Shown here: positions 17,704 through 26,900 of the stretch, piece by piece | How positions within the stretch are numbered: the stretch's first letter is position 1 | Layout of the letters: each line of letters opens with the position of its first letter | Assembly (NCBI GenBank): GCA_000719695.1 | Contig: JOHN01000025.1 | Span: 38,376 to 102,375 of the forward strand | Reading direction: 5' to 3' | Length of the DNA stretch: 64,000 bases | From: Streptomyces sp. NRRL F-6131 | GTDB lineage: Bacteria; Actinomycetota; Actinomycetes; Streptomycetales; Streptomycetaceae | Position numbers and translations under genes: made by a program | The notes under the pieces: generated by a model | Database searches by the model: none | Told to the model about the DNA's origin: nothing | What the model saw: the letters and a program-made list of their open reading frames with translations, nothing else

Positions 17704-18371
17704 CGCGGGGACTCCTCCAGCGCCGCCGCCAGCCTGCGCAGCCCGGCGGCCAGCCGCTCCCGCCGGCCGACCCGGCCGATCCGCTGTCCGTCCTCCACCG
17801 CCCGCAGCGCCTCGGCGAGTTCGGTCTCCGCCCGGCGCTCGGCCTCGGCCGCGGTGATCGCGTAGTCCTCGTGGTCGATGCCGTACCCGGTGTTGGCGGC
17901 CAGGATGTTGAGCGGCTCGCGGCCCCGGTTGGCGAAGGAGTGCGGCATCAGCTCGGGTATCCGTATCAGCAGCCCGGGCGTCAGCGGCACCTCCACCACC
18001 CGGCGCCGCTCGGCGTCGTACAGGCCGCAGGCGGCGTGGCCCAGGCTGAGCACCAGGTGCTCGCCGCCGTGCGCGTGCGGGGTGAAGGCGCTGCGCGGGG
18101 CGACGATGCCGAGCTTGTACGTCGCGTTCGACGGCCGCTCCGGCGAGGTCTTGGCGTCACCGACCAGGTAGTGGGCGAACTGGCCCTCGTCGATGAACCG
18201 CAGCAGCTCCTCACCGGCCGGCCCGTGCGGGGCCTGCGGCCCCAACTCCCGTGCGCCGTCCCGGTCCGCGAGCAGCACCCGGCCGTCCGGCCGCAGCCGG
18301 TACAGCTCGGCGCCGGCCGGCAGCCGCCCGGCGAGCCTTTCGAGTTCCCGCAGCCCCGATCGTACGGACAT
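17700..18371 (-). CDS. Cupin-domain protein (223 aa)
   Basis: The central region FTPHAHGGEHLVLSLGHAAC has the cupin metal motif HxH(x3)E, and RIPELMPHSFANRG gives the second-motif His, so a mononuclear metal site is expected. Residues 1-60 and the C-terminal helix rich in Glu/Arg are family-specific. Single-domain cupins can be dioxygenases, isomerases or small-molecule sensors; nothing here selects one. ATG 18371 (MSVRSGLREL) is preferred over GTG 18383, which would only add MGWP. Its stop overlaps the zinc-ribbon gene start (ATGA). It lies 139 bp after the polyprenyl synthase gene, which may mean an oxidative or sensing step linked to an isoprenoid. Confidence 0.8.
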   Translation of the reverse strand: MSVRSGLRELERLAGRLPAGAELYRLRPDGRVLLADRDGARELGPQAPHGPAGEELLRFIDEGQFAHYLVGDAKTSPERPSNATYKLGIVAPRSAFTPHAHGGEHLVLSLGHAACGLYDAERRRVVEVPLTPGLLIRIPELMPHSFANRGREPLNILAANTGYGIDHEDYAITAAEAERRAETELAEALRAVEDGQRIGRVGRRERLAAGLRRLAAALEESPR

Positions 18372-18510
18372 CGGCCACCCCACCCCCCGCTTGACCCTCG
18401 CGCCGTCATCCGCGGTGACGCGGACCGCCGCACGGCCGGTTCCCGCCGCCCGGGGCCGACGTTCCGGATCTTACGCACAGGGAGTGACAACGGCCCAGGG
18501 CCGGGCGGGG

Positions 18511-19608
18511 TCAGCGTCCGCGGGCCACCACGAAGTCGGGCAGGGCCAGCAGGAAGGCCCGGGCCCGGGCGGCCTCGGCGGCCTCCTCGTCGTCGGTCGC
18601 CGCCGGTTCCGGCGCGTCCGCCAGGACGCCCTCGATCTCCCGCTCGGCGGCCGCGACCAGTCCGGCCGCCGCCTCCCGGGCGTGCGCCACGCAGTCGTAG
18701 GCCGTCATCCGGTCGAGCAGCCAGGCGACGTCCTCCGCCGCCCCGGGGCCGCGCTGCGCCCGGGTGAGGCTCAGGTGGCGCACCACGCGGGCGCGTTCGG
18801 CGGGGGTGGCGCGCTCCAGCAGCTGGATGAGCATCAGGGTCCGCTTGCCCTCCCAGAGGTCCCCGGCGATCTCCTTGCCGTACTCCTCGGCCGCCCCGAC
18901 CAGGTTGAGCACGTCGTCCTGGATCTGGAAGGCGGCGCCCAGGTACCAGCCGAACCGGTCCAGCCGGGTGGCGTCGGTGCCGGCCCCCTCGGCGACCAGC
19001 AGGCCGGAGCGGCACGGGTAGAGGAAGGTGTACCAGGAGGTCTTCTTCAGGCACATCCGGTAGTAGTCGGCGCTGGTCAGCTCGCAGACGTTGTCCCGGA
19101 TCCAGGCGATCTCCAGCGCCTGCCCCTCCAGGGACTGGCGGCACATCAGCTCGGTCTCCTCGAACAGCCGCCAGGCCAGCTCCCCGCCGAGCGCCCGCCG
19201 GTTGGCCATCACCCGCCGCAGGCCGAGCAGGTTGGTCGCGTTGCCGACGTTCAGCGCGACCTCCACGCCGTACCGGGCGGGCAGGGTGGGCGTGCCCCGG
19301 CGCAGTTCGCTGCCGTCCTGGATGTCGTCGTGGACCAGGAAGCCGTTGTGGAACAGCTCCACGGTGACGGCCGGGTTGAGGGCCCGGTCGGGTACGCCGC
19401 CGAACGCGGCGCAGGTCACCAGGCAGAGCGCCGCGCGCAGGCCCTTGCAGGGGCGGGTCGGGTAGTCGGCGGCCAGGTCGTAGAGGTACGGCGGGCTCTG
19501 CTCGGGGATGTGGCGCAGGAGTTCGGCGAGGGTCCGCTCGCGGTAGTGGGCCAGGACGCGCTCGACCAGCGGCGCGCCGACGGCGGGGCGTCCGGCCGTG
19601 GTCGTCAC
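18511..19608 (-). CDS. Polyprenyl diphosphate synthase, GGPP-synthase type (365 aa)
   Basis: Trans-isoprenyl diphosphate synthase fold. The first Asp-rich motif is in NGFLVHDDIQDGSELRRG (DDxxD plus the diphosphate-binding Arg pair), and the second is FQIQDDVLNL. The second motif reads DDxxN rather than DDxxD, as in several eukaryote-type GGPP synthases. It would condense IPP with an allylic diphosphate to C15-C20 or longer. GTG 19608 overlaps the stop of the 147-aa gene upstream (GTGA), so the two should be made together. No terpene cyclase lies in the window, so the final product is unknown. Confidence 0.88.
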   Translation of the reverse strand: MTTTAGRPAVGAPLVERVLAHYRERTLAELLRHIPEQSPPYLYDLAADYPTRPCKGLRAALCLVTCAAFGGVPDRALNPAVTVELFHNGFLVHDDIQDGSELRRGTPTLPARYGVEVALNVGNATNLLGLRRVMANRRALGGELAWRLFEETELMCRQSLEGQALEIAWIRDNVCELTSADYYRMCLKKTSWYTFLYPCRSGLLVAEGAGTDATRLDRFGWYLGAAFQIQDDVLNLVGAAEEYGKEIAGDLWEGKRTLMLIQLLERATPAERARVVRHLSLTRAQRGPGAAEDVAWLLDRMTAYDCVAHAREAAAGLVAAAEREIEGVLADAPEPAATDDEEAAEAARARAFLLALPDFVVARGR

Positions 19609-20048
19609 CCCTGGGGCCGCCCGTCCGTTCCGTCGCCGCCGTCGCCGCCCGTGCCGTCGGCGGCCTGCGGCGCGCGCTGCGGCCCGAAGGCGCCCTGCAG
19701 GCCGCGGTTGGCCAGGCCGGGGGCGAGCGAGCCCAGGCTGAGCAGCAGGTCGAGGACGTCGTGGGCGTTGGAGGCGAGCCGCTGGGCCTGGTCGGACACG
19801 TCGCCGGTGGTGTTGGCGAGGACCCGCTCGCTGACGGCGTCGATGAGCTGGTGGGTGTTCTCCGAGACCCTGCGCACCAGTTGGTCGAACTCCTCCTGGT
19901 CGACGCGGTGCTCGCCGGTGAGCCGGGCGGTCGCGGCCTTGGCGTCGGCGAGTCCGGCGGCCAGCTCGCGTTCCAGGACGGCCGCCGCCTCCATGACCGC
20001 GCGCGAGCCCTGCTCGCCCAATTCGCTGAACCGACCGGCGTCGGGCAT
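19605..20048 (-). CDS. Alpha-helical protein coupled to the polyprenyl synthase (147 aa)
   Basis: Mostly long amphipathic helices: SRAVMEAAAVLERELAAGLA, EEFDQLVRRVSENTHQLIDA and SDQAQRLASNAHDVLDLLLS, then a short Gly/Pro tail. The heptad pattern suggests a coiled-coil or helical bundle without catalytic residues. No family recognised. It has an excellent ribosome-binding site (AGGAGGT, 5 nt before ATG 20048) and is the first gene of the minus-strand cluster. The GTGA overlap with the prenyl synthase points to a partner or regulatory subunit for that enzyme (inference). Confidence 0.72.
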   Translation of the reverse strand: MPDAGRFSELGEQGSRAVMEAAAVLERELAAGLADAKAATARLTGEHRVDQEEFDQLVRRVSENTHQLIDAVSERVLANTTGDVSDQAQRLASNAHDVLDLLLSLGSLAPGLANRGLQGAFGPQRAPQAADGTGGDGGDGTDGRPQG

Positions 20049-20442
20049 GGCTGACCTCCTGGTTCGCACCCCGGACGGGGACCGGGGCGGGTCGGGCCGG
20101 CGCGCGGCAGGGCGCCGACTCGATCGCCGATGGTACACGGGTGTGTGCGGAGCGTGTCCACGGTGCCACGGTGGTGGCGCCGCACGCGTGCGGGTTCCGT
20201 CGTGCGCCGGGGTCGCCCCGGCGCACGACGCCGCCCGCGCGCCGGGCGGGACGCGGTCCCGCCCCGCGGATCCGCCGACCGGCGCCCGCGGATCCGCACG
20301 GAGGACGCCGGGCCGCCCGGCGAGTCGGGGCCGAACCGGCGCCCGGTCACTGATAGTGATTGCCTCGTCGCGGAGCGATCCGCCGGGGGTGGAGGACGGA
20401 CAGCGCAGAACACACGGGACACCACAGGACTAAGGAGCGGTC
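20049..20442. other. Divergent intergenic region, no gene seen
   Basis: About 390 bp between the first gene of the minus-strand cluster and the plus-strand membrane protein gene. It must carry the promoter of the nine-gene cluster and a promoter for the small gene. A relatively AT-rich patch, TGATAGTGATTGCC near 20351, is the best promoter candidate. I see no convincing hexamer pair or operator. Confidence 0.4.
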
Positions 20443-21015
20443 ATGGGTGGCAGACAGCGTCCGCCGAAGGCGCGGAACGCCCGGCCCCAGGTGCGGCGGC
20501 GGAGCGGTCGGCCGGGCGGCCCGCGGACGGACGGGCCGGCGGTGAACCCCGGACTGGAGATCGCCCGGCTGGAGGGTTACCTCGCCTGGGAGGCGGAGGT
20601 CGCGGCGGCCGAACGGGACGCCCGGGCCTTCGCCGACCGCTTCCCCTGGCTGGCGCCGGACGATCGCGAGGCCCTGGAGCAGGCGTACACCGACGACCGC
20701 CTCCGGTACGCCGAGGAGGTCGTCGACCGGGCGGTCGGCCGCTGCCGCGCGCTGGCGGCCCGCTACCGCGCCGAGTGCCGTCGGATCTGTGCCCGCTGGG
20801 CGGCCGTGTGCCTGTCCGTGGCGTTCGCCGCGGCGTTGCTGGCCGTCCTCCCGGTCGTGCGTCCGGCTCCGGGCCGCAGTGCCCGGGCCCGGGGCCGGAC
20901 CGTGCGGGTCGCCGGGATCCGGACCGGCGGGCGGGATCAGTGGTGGCCGTGGCCGCTGGTGATCTCCTGGTGCTCCTCGGCGGTCGGCTTGGCGATCTGG
21001 CTGCCCTCGCCGTAG
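20443..21015 (+). CDS. Small membrane protein, hypothetical (190 aa)
   Basis: The basic N-terminus (RQRPPKARNARPQVRRRSGR) is followed by a charged helix (EIARLEGYLAWEAEVAAAER, EALEQAYTDDRLRYAEEVVD) and one TM segment (WAAVCLSVAFAAALLAVLPV). Similar small proteins occur widely in Streptomyces with no known role. ATG 20443 has AAGGAG 5 nt upstream. The last ~25 codons overlap the 3' end of the convergent qcrB by 79 bp and look less protein-like, so the ancestral stop may have been lost and the tail may be a read-on extension. Confidence 0.62.
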   Translation: MGGRQRPPKARNARPQVRRRSGRPGGPRTDGPAVNPGLEIARLEGYLAWEAEVAAAERDARAFADRFPWLAPDDREALEQAYTDDRLRYAEEVVDRAVGRCRALAARYRAECRRICARWAAVCLSVAFAAALLAVLPVVRPAPGRSARARGRTVRVAGIRTGGRDQWWPWPLVISWCSSAVGLAIWLPSP

Positions 21016-22589
21016 AAGCCGCGGGACAGCCTGGCCCGGGTGCGGGCCCAGACGCTCGCCTTGCGGGCCACCCCGTTCTCGTCCACCTCGGCCGGCAGCT
21101 CGAACGGCTCCACCTGCTCGTGCGCGGTGAGCGTGTGCAGCCGGTCCGGCGGCAGCGGCGCGTGCACCTCGATGAACTCGCCGTGCTGGAGCCGCTTGAT
21201 GACGCCGGTCTCCCGCCCGTGCAGCACCTTCTCCTTGTCCCGGCGCTGGAGGCCCAGGCACCAGCGCTTGGTGATCACGAAGACGATCACCGGCCCGACG
21301 AAGAAGCCGATCCGCGCCGCGTTGGTGATCGCGTTGATGGACAGGTGGAAGTGGGTGGCGAGCAGGTCGTTGCCGCCGGCGGCGAGGAGGATCAGGTAGA
21401 GGCTGATCCAGGCCGCGCCGAACGCGGTGCGCACCGGCGCGTTGCGCGGCCGGTCGGCGATGTGGTGCTCGCCCCGGTCCCCGGTGATCCAGGCCTCCAG
21501 GAACGGGTAGGCCCAGATCGCCACCAGCACCAGCGGGAAGATCATCAGCGGCACGAACACGCCCATGTTGACCGTGTGGCCCCACAGGCCGATCTCCCAG
21601 CCCGGCATGATCCGGATCAGGCCCTCCGAGAAGCCCATGTACCAGTCCGGCTGGGCGTCGGTCGACACCTGGTCGGGGCGGTACGGGCCGTACAGCCAGA
21701 TCGGGTTGACGGTGGCGACCGCGGACATCGCGGCCACCATGCCGAACACCAGGAAGAAGAAGCCGCCCGCCTTGGCCATGTAGACCGGCATCAGCGGCAT
21801 GCCGACCACGTTGTCGTTGGTCCGGCCGGCCCCGGCGAACTGGGTGTGCTTGTGGTAGAAGACCAGGATCAGGTGGGCCACCAGCAGCCCGAGCATGATG
21901 CCCGGGATCAGCAGCACGTGCACGGTGAACAGGCGCGGCACGATCGCGAACCCGGGGAACTGGCCCCCGAAGATGAAGAACATCAGGTACGTGCCGACGA
22001 TCGGCACGGCGAGGATCGCGCCCTCCATGAACCGGATGCCGGTGCCGGAGAGCAGGTCGTCCGGCAGCGAGTAGCCCATGAAGCCGTCGAACATGCCGAG
22101 GATCAGCAGGCCCGCGCCGAACAGCCAGTTGATCTCGCGCGGCTTGCGGAACGCGCCGGTGAAGAAGACGCGCATCATGTGCACGAACATCGCGGCCACG
22201 AAGACGATCGCGGCCCAGTGGTGGATCTGGCGGATCAGCAGACCGCCGCGGATGTCGAAGCTGATGTGCATCGTCGAGGCGAACGCCTCCGACATGGGGA
22301 TGCCCTGGAGCGGTACGTAGGAGCCCTCGTAGGTCACCTCGCTCATGGACGGGACGAAGAAGAGCGTCAGCCAGACCCCGGTCAGGATGATGATGACGAA
22401 GGTGTAGAGGCAGATCTCGCCCAGCATGAAGGACCAGTGGTCCGGGAAGATCTTGCGCAGATTGGACTTGGACAGGCCGTAGATGCCGAGCCGTCCGTCG
22501 GTCCAGTCGACGAGCGCCTCCACCTTGTTGGCGGGCGCCGCGCGCGTGCTGGTGACCGGCTGCGGGCCCGGCTGCTGCTCGGCTCTCAC
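20937..22589 (-). CDS. qcrB: Cytochrome bc1 complex cytochrome b subunit, orphan copy (550 aa)
   Basis: Full-length actinobacterial QcrB. TMHISFDIRGGLLIRQIHHW and HMMRVFFTGAFRKPREINW contain the haem-ligand His pairs of the first four-helix core. LFTVHVLLIPGIMLGLLVAH gives a second-helix His pair. YGPYRPDQVSTDAQPDWYMG covers the PDWY (PEWY-like) Qo motif. The C-terminal tail ends GHGHH. It oxidises menaquinol and passes electrons to the Rieske protein and cytochrome c in the bc-aa3 supercomplex. No qcrC or qcrA is nearby, so this is a stand-alone paralogue. GTG 22589 starts MRAEQQPGP. The 400 bp upstream, shared with a divergent small gene, must hold its promoter. Confidence 0.93.
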   Translation of the reverse strand: MRAEQQPGPQPVTSTRAAPANKVEALVDWTDGRLGIYGLSKSNLRKIFPDHWSFMLGEICLYTFVIIILTGVWLTLFFVPSMSEVTYEGSYVPLQGIPMSEAFASTMHISFDIRGGLLIRQIHHWAAIVFVAAMFVHMMRVFFTGAFRKPREINWLFGAGLLILGMFDGFMGYSLPDDLLSGTGIRFMEGAILAVPIVGTYLMFFIFGGQFPGFAIVPRLFTVHVLLIPGIMLGLLVAHLILVFYHKHTQFAGAGRTNDNVVGMPLMPVYMAKAGGFFFLVFGMVAAMSAVATVNPIWLYGPYRPDQVSTDAQPDWYMGFSEGLIRIMPGWEIGLWGHTVNMGVFVPLMIFPLVLVAIWAYPFLEAWITGDRGEHHIADRPRNAPVRTAFGAAWISLYLILLAAGGNDLLATHFHLSINAITNAARIGFFVGPVIVFVITKRWCLGLQRRDKEKVLHGRETGVIKRLQHGEFIEVHAPLPPDRLHTLTAHEQVEPFELPAEVDENGVARKASVWARTRARLSRGFYGEGSQIAKPTAEEHQEITSGHGHH

Positions 22590-22987
22590 GACGGGCTCCC
22601 CGGCGTCCGCCGCGGCACGTCCTGGACGCCCGGCCGCGCAACGCCCGGCCGGTGGAGTGATGTGATCATCGGACCTCTCGATACGGGGGTGCCGGGCAGG
22701 CCGGCGCGCGGATCCGGCGACCCGCCGCCCCCGTTGCTCAAAGTGATGGAGCGCTTACTCTGTCATGCTGTCGGGAGCGCGCCGACTGTGCACGTCCATC
22801 GGCCCGTCCGGCCGCTCGTGTCGGCCCGTCCGGGGGGTGGGGCGCCGCGACGGAGGCCCCGGACGTGCCCCGGGGGCGGCCGCGGCGCGGCTCCGATGCT
22901 GCGCTCGGGTGCTGTTGACGACGCGCCGGGGCGTTTCGGCGCGCGCCGCGCCCGGGGAGGGTGCGGGACCGGGCCTACGCTGCGCCA
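22590..22987. other. Divergent intergenic region, no gene seen
   Basis: About 400 bp between qcrB (minus) and the small hypothetical gene (plus). A less GC-rich stretch at about 22735-22775 (GTTGCTCAAAGTG...GCTTACTCTGTCATGC) could hold promoter elements. No ORF with good codon use and no clear repeat was found. Confidence 0.4.
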
Positions 22988-23338
22988 ATGGTGGATCACC
23001 GGGAACTCTTCGAGGACGTGACAGCCGACCTGGCCCGGGCCGGCTTCGACACCGATCGCGGGCCCTCCGGCCTGCGGATCGACCAGGGCCCGCGGGGGGT
23101 GCTGATCGGCTGGCCGCCCTCGGACGGGGCCGCCGCCGGGCCGCCGCCCGCCGAGGGCATCCGGACCGCGGTGACCGGCGCGGTCGCCGCGGTGCTGCGC
23201 GAGTCCGGCTACCTGGTCGTGACGGCCGGTCCGGACGAACTGCTCGTCACCGCCGGCCCCGCCCGGGTCGCTGTCCGGGAGGTCCCGGAAGCCGGTGAGA
23301 AGGAGCAGGCGGGCGTCCCGGAACAGTGGTGGGGGTGA
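22988..23338 (+). CDS. Small hypothetical protein (116 aa)
   Basis: MVDHRELFEDVTADLARAGF, then DRGPSGLRIDQGPRGVLIGW and VAAVLRESGYLVVTAGPDEL: a short alpha/beta protein with no catalytic motif that I recognise. Third-position GC fits coding. ATG 22988 follows a purine-rich stretch (GGGAGGGTGCGGGACCGG). It lies 90 bp before the ArsR-type regulator on the same strand. Function unknown. Confidence 0.6.
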   Translation: MVDHRELFEDVTADLARAGFDTDRGPSGLRIDQGPRGVLIGWPPSDGAAAGPPPAEGIRTAVTGAVAAVLRESGYLVVTAGPDELLVTAGPARVAVREVPEAGEKEQAGVPEQWWG

Positions 23339-23428
23339 GGGGCGGGCGCGGCCACCGGATTGTCCGTGGTTCGTGCGACGTGCAACCATGCAGTTGCCAT
23401 GGTGGGTGACGGCGCTGAGGAGCAGTCC

Positions 23429-23842
23429 ATGAGTGACGCCGCGACGGACACGGTGCTCGGCACCGGGGCTGACGCCGCGACCGACGCCGTGACGGACGTG
23501 ACGGACGTGACGGACGTGACCGACGCCGTGACGGACGCCGCGTCGCCGGTCGACCGGGTGCTCGGCGCCCTGGCCGACCCGACCCGGCGCCGGCTGCTCG
23601 ACCTGCTCGCCGCCCAGGGCGAGGCCACCGCGACCACGCTCGCCGGGCGGCTCCCGGTCACCCGGCAGGCGGTGGTCAAGCACCTCGCGGTGCTGGAGGC
23701 CGCCGGCCTGGTCGCCGGACACCGGGCCGGACGCGAGGTGCGCTACGCCGTCCGGCCGGTGGCACTGGACGCCGCGGCGCGCTGGATGGCCGAGCTGGCG
23801 GCCGACTGGGACCGGCGGCTCGCCGCCCGCGGGCGCGGCTGA
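23429..23842 (+). CDS. ArsR-family helix-turn-helix regulator (137 aa)
   Basis: VDRVLGALADPTRRRLLDLL starts an ArsR-type winged helix; TLAGRLPVTRQAVVKHLAVL is the recognition region and EVRYAVRPVALDAAARWM the wing and dimer helix. No CxC metal site is present, so it is probably one of the many non-metal ArsR regulators. A repetitive acidic leader (TDVTDVTDVTDAVTD) comes from 9-bp GACGTGACG units near 23495-23525. ATG 23429 has GAGGAG 6 nt upstream. It is convergent with the indigoidine synthetase gene, with a strong terminator between, so it need not regulate that gene. Confidence 0.85.
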   Translation: MSDAATDTVLGTGADAATDAVTDVTDVTDVTDAVTDAASPVDRVLGALADPTRRRLLDLLAAQGEATATTLAGRLPVTRQAVVKHLAVLEAAGLVAGHRAGREVRYAVRPVALDAAARWMAELAADWDRRLAARGRG

Positions 23843-23862
23843 CGCCTCCCGCCGCGCCCGCG

Positions 23863-23909
23863 CCCGCGCCGTCCGGGGACCGGTTCCGACGGTCCCCGGA
23901 CGGCGCGGG
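23863..23909. terminator. Bidirectional terminator, 20-bp perfect stem
   Basis: Arms 23863-23882 and 23890-23909 are perfect 20-bp complements around a 7-nt loop (GTTCCGA). They separate the arsR-type gene from the convergent indigoidine synthetase gene. Confidence 0.87.
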
Positions 23910-23947
23910 CAGTTCGGGCGGTACGGGTGGTGACCCGGCCGCCGGGC

Positions 23948-26900
23948 TCAGTCCGCCGGCGGGGCCGTGGCGGCGGCGAGCGCGGCCGCCAGCTCGTCCA
24001 CGCCGTGCTCCCGCAGCACGCCGTAGTGGTCACCGGCCAGCTGCACCGTGCCCGGCGCGGCGGCCGACCAGCCGGAGCTGCCCTCGATGAACGAGTAGTC
24101 GTCACCGGTGGCCTTGAAGACGGTCACCGGGGCCGACAGCCGCCGCTCGGCCAGCTCGCGGAAGGTGTACTCGAACTCGTACGTCTCCCCGACGATCCGG
24201 GCCACCCGGCGGATCAGCTCCTCGTCGAGGTCGGGCAGCGCCCGGTGGACGAAGGCGGCGAAGCCGTCCTCGTCGCGCACCTCGGCCAGGCACTCCGCCA
24301 GCCCCGGCCCCGCGACCGAGCCCGAGAACACCGAGTGGAGGATGGTCAGGTACGCCGGGTTGCGGTACGAGGACTCCCGTCCGTACCGCTCGCCGTCGGT
24401 CCGCCGCAGCTCCGGGTTGCCGGGGCAGATCAGCATGACGTCCGCCACCCGCTGCCCGGCCCGCTCCAGCTGCCAGGCGGCCTCGAAGGCCACCCGGGCG
24501 CCGAAGGAGTACCCCCACAGGGTGTAGGGGCCCTCCGGCCGGACCGCCCGGATCTGCGCGACGTCGGCCGCCGCCATCTCCCGGATCGTCGGGTACGGCG
24601 TCTCCCCGGGGTTGATGCCGTACGCCTGGACGCCGTAGAACGGCCGGCCCGAACGCCCGGCGAGCGGACGCAGGTTCATCGGGTAGCCGCCCAGCCCCGG
24701 CCAGCAGAACACCGGCTCGCCGGTGCCGCCGCGGTGCAGCGGCACCAGCCGGGAGGCCGGACCGCGGGCCGGGCCGGCCCCGGCCGCGGCCGCGTCGATC
24801 CGTGCCGCCAGCTCGGCCGGCCGCGGGCACTCGAACAGCACCTGGAGCGGCAGCCGGGTGCCGAACTCCCGGTTCACCCGGTTGACCAGCGCCACCGCGA
24901 TCAGCGAGTTCCCGCCAGCGGCGAAGAACTCGTCGGCCGCGGAGACGGGCTCGTACTTCAGCGCGGCGGCCCAGATCCCGGCCAGCCGGCGCTCGGTCGG
25001 CGTCGACGGTGCCACGAACGGCGCGCCGGTCGCGGCGTCCCTGACCTGTTCGGCGGCGGCCAGCGCCTTGACGTCCACCTTCCCGTTGGCGGTCAGCGGC
25101 AGCGCGTCCAGCACCAGCACCCGGTTGGGGATCATGTAGTCCGGCAGCACGGTGGCCAGCTCGTCCCTGATCAGCTCCGCCGGGCCCTTCATGTGCACGG
25201 CGTCCTCCCGCATGCCCTCGCTGCGGATCTGCTCCTCGCTCACCCGCCCGCCGAGGAAGAAGTACGACGCGCCGGAGGGGATCCCACAGCCGGCCAGGAT
25301 CGCGTCGATCCGCCGGGCGGCCGGCAGCGGGTGACCGCTCTTCGAGCTGTAGCCCGAGGACATGAACCCGAAGCCGAGACCGTTGCGCTGCAGGTGGTGC
25401 AGCCGGGTGCCCAGGCCGATGTACTCCAGCCACGGCTCGGCGGCCCGGCTCACCGCGGTGATGCCGAAACCGGCCCGCCGGTACACCTGCTGGTTGATCG
25501 CGATGACGTGCCGGGACTCCACCACCTCGTCCGAGATCCGGGTCAGCTCGCCGCCCTCGTACCGGTAAAGGCCGGCCGGCAGGCCCTCGACCCCGCCCGG
25601 ACGGGCCTGGACGAACAGCTCGGTGTCGTCCCGGGGCGGTCGTCCGTCGTCCGGCACGATCGTGAAGCTGCCCAGGTAGTAGTCCTCCTCGGCGACGTCC
25701 AGCCGCCGCCGGACGGCCGGCTCGTGGCCCAGCGGACGCACCGCCAGCCCGTACTCCGGCAGCACCTCCTCCAGCACGCCCAGCATGTGGCCGGTCTCGA
25801 ACTCCAGCACCTCCTGGATGTTGTTCCGGTACACCGGCTCGATCGCGCCGCGCCGGCCGAGGAAGTGCAGGGCGAGCCCGGGGCGGCCGGCGGCGTCACC
25901 GACCCGGACCAGGGTGTGGTCGACCGGGTGGTGGTAGTACACGCCCGCGTCGAGCCCGTGCGAGCCGTCCGTCTCCAGGTAGAGCTGGGTGGCGTACAGC
26001 GCGCCCGGGGAGGCGTACGCGTACTTCGGCAGCAGCCGCTCCGGGCTGTGGAACTGGCCGAACCACCGCAGCACGGGGCCGAGTTCGGCCAGGGTGATGC
26101 CGTCCCCCCGGCTGCCGGTCACCGACGCCCGGTGCGGCGCGGCGAGCAGCGCCAGCAGGGACTCCCGGGTGACCGGGCCGCCCTCGAAGAAGCGGTAGGT
26201 CTTGCGGGCGAAGGTCTCCCGCCGCTGCCGTTCGGTCTCCCGGCGCCCCGGCAGCTCGACCACCGGGCGGCCCGCCAGCTCGGCGGGGCCGCGCAGCCCC
26301 GGGTTGGACAGCTGGGCCCGCACCTGGAGCTTGCTCGCCTTGGACTGGTGGTGGCCGCCGTGGTTGCCCTGGTCCATCAGGGCGGCCTCCTTCGGGTTGA
26401 GCTCCACGCAGGCCACCAGGTTCCGGTGGCCCGTCCGCGGGTCGTCGGTGACCACGGCGGCCGCCCGGCGCACCCAGGTGTGCTCCTCGACGGCGAGCGC
26501 GATCTCGTCCAGCTCGACCCGGTAGCCGCGCAGCTTGACCTGGTTGTCCACCCGGCCCGCGCACTGCAGGGTCCCGTCCGGGTTCCACTCGGCGAGGTCG
26601 CCGGTGCGGTACAGCCGCTCGCCCGGCAGGTACGGCGAGGCGACGAACCGCTCCGCCGTCAGGTCCGGCCGGTTGAGGTAGCCGCGGGCCAGCTGGACGC
26701 CGCCGATGTACAGCTCGCCGGTCGCGCCGACCTCCACCGGCGCCAGCTCCTCGTCCAGCACGAAGCAGCGGGTGCGGTCCACCGGCACGCCGATCGGGAC
26801 CGAGCCGGCCCCGTCGCCGAGCTCCCGCGGGTCGACCCGGTGGGCGGTCGCGTTGATGGTGCACTCGGTCGGCCCGTACAGGTTGACCAGCTCCGCGCCC

